A stretch of 64,000 nt of DNA from Pseudomonas triticifolii (GTDB lineage Bacteria; Pseudomonadota; Gammaproteobacteria; Pseudomonadales; Pseudomonadaceae), in NCBI RefSeq assembly GCF_014358015.1, contig NZ_JACONV010000018.1, forward strand, positions 1-64,000, written 5' to 3'. The position numbers were made by a program, and so were the translations under genes. Below, piece after piece: positions 61,979-64,000 of this stretch; the first letter of the stretch is position 1; each line of letters opens with the position of its first letter. Below the pieces are notes generated by a model. The model was not told the DNA's origin, made no database searches, and worked only from the letters and a program-made list of their open reading frames with translations.

Positions 61979-63736
61979 CTACTGTAGTAGATCCAAATTC
62001 AATAGTTGTTTGGCGAATCGATCTATAAAACTCCGCGCATCTCTCATGCCCTCAGACAGCTCAGCCTCGCTCACCTCATGGGCGCGGTGGATGATGCCGT
62101 CCCTCCTACCAACTAAAGAGCTGAGCCTGTCTCGGTGTGGTAAGCGCTGAGGTGCTGTTATCACTCCAATTCGTTGTAGCGCATCCTGCAATGCTCGCAG
62201 GGCCTCTCTGGGGCCGAGGGTCTCTGTACCATTTTCTTTGAATGCTGACAGAGCCAGATCCTCACGTCGCTCGAACAGCCCATAGAGAAACATCTCGACG
62301 GCATGCACTGTAGCAATGGCCGCAAGCCTACGGTTGTTCGCACCTCCCTCTAGTTGAAGCTCTTCTGCCTTTCTAAAAAAGTCCCTGGCCATCAACAGAA
62401 AGCCGTCAACTTGCGCCAGCATCTGAGTCTTATTGGTTAGGTAAGCCAAAATCACCCCAACAGTGAAATCTTCAGCCCAAGGCTCAGCATCCCAGCCTCC
62501 TAAATCAGCTTGCTGAGCAACCAACCAAGACTCACCAGCTTCGAGGACGTGTGGAACATCGCCTGCCTGACCGGATCTTCGGATCGCCTCTAGTGATAAA
62601 ACGGTGCTGATCAGGTCGGTCTCCTGATCGCCCTCATTTCGTGGAAAGGCATGACCATCCGGTAAGATTTTAGTAAGCAGCCAACCTACAGCCCTTCGAA
62701 TGGCATCGTGATATCGGTCATCGCCCAATCGTTGCAACGCAACAGTGGCGTATGCAGTGGCCCGAACCCCCCTGGTCTCAAGAAGATCAGCCATCCAGCA
62801 GCCGGACTGATCTTGCCGCCGAATGAGGCGGTCAGTGAGAACAGCCGTCTCTCTACGGAGTTGCCCAATAAGCACCCGGCTTTGACTACAACGCCATAGC
62901 GTGTAACCAATTTCCTCGACCAAACCATCGCGATCTTCTTCACCTCCAAGTTCGATCAGGCGCTGAGCGCAATCTACTAACGCTGCATCAAGCCGTTCTC
63001 GCTCTGTCGCAGTCCCGTAAAGGCTAAGGAACCACGCTAGAGAGAATGACCAATCCTCAGGCAGACCTCGTCGTGCTGCGTCACGCTGGAGCACTGCAAC
63101 CAGTGCCCTTCGCCCTTCCGCTGTTCGAGGCTCAATCCCAAGTATCGGGAAGAGTTCCGGTGTCGGGTTACGGACAATCCTCGCTGGAAGCAACGCCATT
63201 GCTTTTTCAAACGAAGCTGGGAAGCCCGAAAGCTCCTCTTTGAGATCAGCAGCCGCACGGGAGCCCTCCCGTTTAGCTTCGGTGTATTCCGCAGCAACGG
63301 TCGTGACTAGTCTTTCAACGCGCTCAGGAGTTCCTGTCGCAATAAGATCAAAAGGAAGCTCGCCGTCCTTCACCGCCCAATGGGTTCGGTGTTGCTCGAA
63401 CTGATCCATGCCCAGTTGATCGGACACGCTCAGCACTTGTGATCTGTCTAGGTAGGCGTGCTGTTCGTCAAGCTCAAAAGCAAAAGTTAGCTCGCTGCCT
63501 CTTCGAACAATGTTACGTATGCGCCCATGTCGAACCACCCGTGCATGTGGGCCACCGGCTCCAACCTCGTACATTAGCAAAGCGGGAACATCCTCAAGAC
63601 GACGCAGAGATTCAGGGCGAGCTGAATCTATAGCTGCGGCCTCATGGCCACTGTATTCCTTGAAGCGCCCCAAACCGATTGAGTACGGCTGGGTCTCCCA
63701 CATCTCACTATGACCAGCTATCAGCAGATTAAACAT
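61979..63736 (-). CDS. Fusion of unknown N-terminal domain, QW-motif alpha-toroid and C-terminal HEPN
   Basis: The 585-residue soluble protein has three parts. Residues 1-130 are a beta-rich domain of unknown type (FNLLIAGHSEMWETQPYSIG start). Residues about 290-435 look like a squalene-cyclase/prenyltransferase alpha-toroid, with QW motifs LIRRQDQSGCW (near 304-314) and ESWLVAQQADLGGWD (near 402-416), and repeats such as ATAYATVALQRLGD. No DxDD catalytic motif of cyclases is present. Residues about 445-580 form a HEPN domain: ATVHAVEMFLYGLFER, and GRRDGIIHRA with Arg545 and His550 (RX4H). Start ATG 63736 has AAGGA six bases ahead. It is probably an RNase effector with a toroid sensor. I know of no named system with this architecture. 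Confidence 0.7.
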   Translation of the reverse strand: MFNLLIAGHSEMWETQPYSIGLGRFKEYSGHEAAAIDSARPESLRRLEDVPALLMYEVGAGGPHARVVRHGRIRNIVRRGSELTFAFELDEQHAYLDRSQVLSVSDQLGMDQFEQHRTHWAVKDGELPFDLIATGTPERVERLVTTVAAEYTEAKREGSRAAADLKEELSGFPASFEKAMALLPARIVRNPTPELFPILGIEPRTAEGRRALVAVLQRDAARRGLPEDWSFSLAWFLSLYGTATERERLDAALVDCAQRLIELGGEEDRDGLVEEIGYTLWRCSQSRVLIGQLRRETAVLTDRLIRRQDQSGCWMADLLETRGVRATAYATVALQRLGDDRYHDAIRRAVGWLLTKILPDGHAFPRNEGDQETDLISTVLSLEAIRRSGQAGDVPHVLEAGESWLVAQQADLGGWDAEPWAEDFTVGVILAYLTNKTQMLAQVDGFLLMARDFFRKAEELQLEGGANNRRLAAIATVHAVEMFLYGLFERREDLALSAFKENGTETLGPREALRALQDALQRIGVITAPQRLPHRDRLSSLVGRRDGIIHRAHEVSEAELSEGMRDARSFIDRFAKQLLNLDLLQ

Positions 63737-63851
63737 CCCTTTTCCTTAAGGCGCCGGTGGCTTGACGGGAAAGGTAGCACAGGATGAAAAAAAGCCCTGA
63801 CGGCGAAGCGTTGGGGTTAACTGCTGGCAGGACGCAGACTTTGGTCAGGGT

Positions 63852-63895
63852 CTGCTTTTGGTCGGTTAGCGACGGCCTGACTTCGACCGTCGCTA
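63852..63895. repeat. Copy of island palindromic repeat near the integrase end
   Basis: TGCTTTTGGTCGGTTAGCGA and CTTCGACCGTCGC share the TTTTGGTCG..TTAGC and TCGACC words of the other copies, here with GCGACGG and CCGTCGC as arms. It lies just downstream of the integrase stop. Confidence 0.5.
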
Positions 63896-63902
63896 TGCAT
63901 CG

Positions 63903-64000
63903 TCAATCCTTAGTCTGTTCCGCCATCCCCAAGGCGTCATTGACTTCAATCCCCAGATATCGAACGGCGCTCTCCAGCTTCGTATGGTCTAGCAGCAGTT
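63903..64000 (-). CDS. Tyrosine recombinase (phage-type integrase), C-terminal end, cut by window edge
   Basis: The last 98 bases encode, on the minus strand, the C-terminus LLLDHTKLESAVRYLGIEVN followed by DALGMAEQTKD and TGA. This matches site-specific tyrosine integrases: the box II His (LLDHTK) and, nine residues later, the nucleophile Tyr in VRYLGIEV. The rest lies beyond position 64000. Its presence at the edge of the accessory block supports island status, and it should lie close to one attachment site. Confidence 0.85.
   Translation of the reverse strand, partial: LLLDHTKLESAVRYLGIEVNDALGMAEQTKD

Overview
The window looks like a Pseudomonas chromosome, most likely P. syringae group. 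Gene content and order match the Pseudomonas block that runs mrdA-rodA-mltB-rlpA-dacA-lipB-lipA, holA-lptE-leuS, lnt-corC-ybeY-phoH-miaB, hemL-thiE-thiD-ladS and amn-hrpB. The core is G+C rich and carries Pseudomonas-type REP elements. Species assignment is inference.

Positions 1-51618 are core genome. In order: an atypical SDR, a MORN-repeat lipoprotein with a caspase-fold peptidase domain, a MaoC hotdog protein, an LrgA/LrgB pair, a LON-substrate-domain protein, a DedA-PAP2 fusion and a methyladenine glycosylase; then proA-nadD-rsfS-rlmH and a cell-wall elongation and septation cluster (mrdA, rodA, mltB, rlpA, dacA) followed by lipoate synthesis (ybeD, lipB, lipA). On the minus strand come a second lytic transglycosylase, arfA with its built-in nonstop hairpin, holA-lptE-leuS, and the lnt-corC-ybeY-phoH / miaB envelope and RNA group. 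Next are hemL, an Ada-AlkA fusion with ogt, thiD-thiE, a LadS-type sensor kinase lacking a receiver domain, aidB, amn, rluE, an Lrp/AsnC regulator, a glutamine-rich secreted protein, a CDF metal exporter, a lipoprotein and hrpB.

From about 51619 to the right edge the character changes abruptly: lower G+C, foreign codon use, unfamiliar genes, three genes broken by single lesions, and a tyrosine-recombinase gene running off the right edge at 63903. I read this as an integrated island with a strong defence flavour. It holds an MNT nucleotidyltransferase pseudogene, an HExxH protein split by an amber codon, a membrane-anchored protein split by a one-base slip in a T7 run, an ApeA-like HEPN protein, an Abi_C/HEPN protein with a small upstream partner, an orphan AbrB/MazE-type antitoxin-like ORF, a two-TM protein with a DpnII/MboI-like nuclease domain, a PD-(D/E)xK nuclease with a possible reader domain, and a 585-residue protein joining an N-terminal unknown domain, a QW-motif alpha-toroid and a C-terminal HEPN domain. 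The last is the best candidate here for an undescribed system. Degenerate palindromic repeats lie between the modules.

No tRNA, rRNA or CRISPR array was recognised. All family assignments come from reading the sequence; none was checked by a search.
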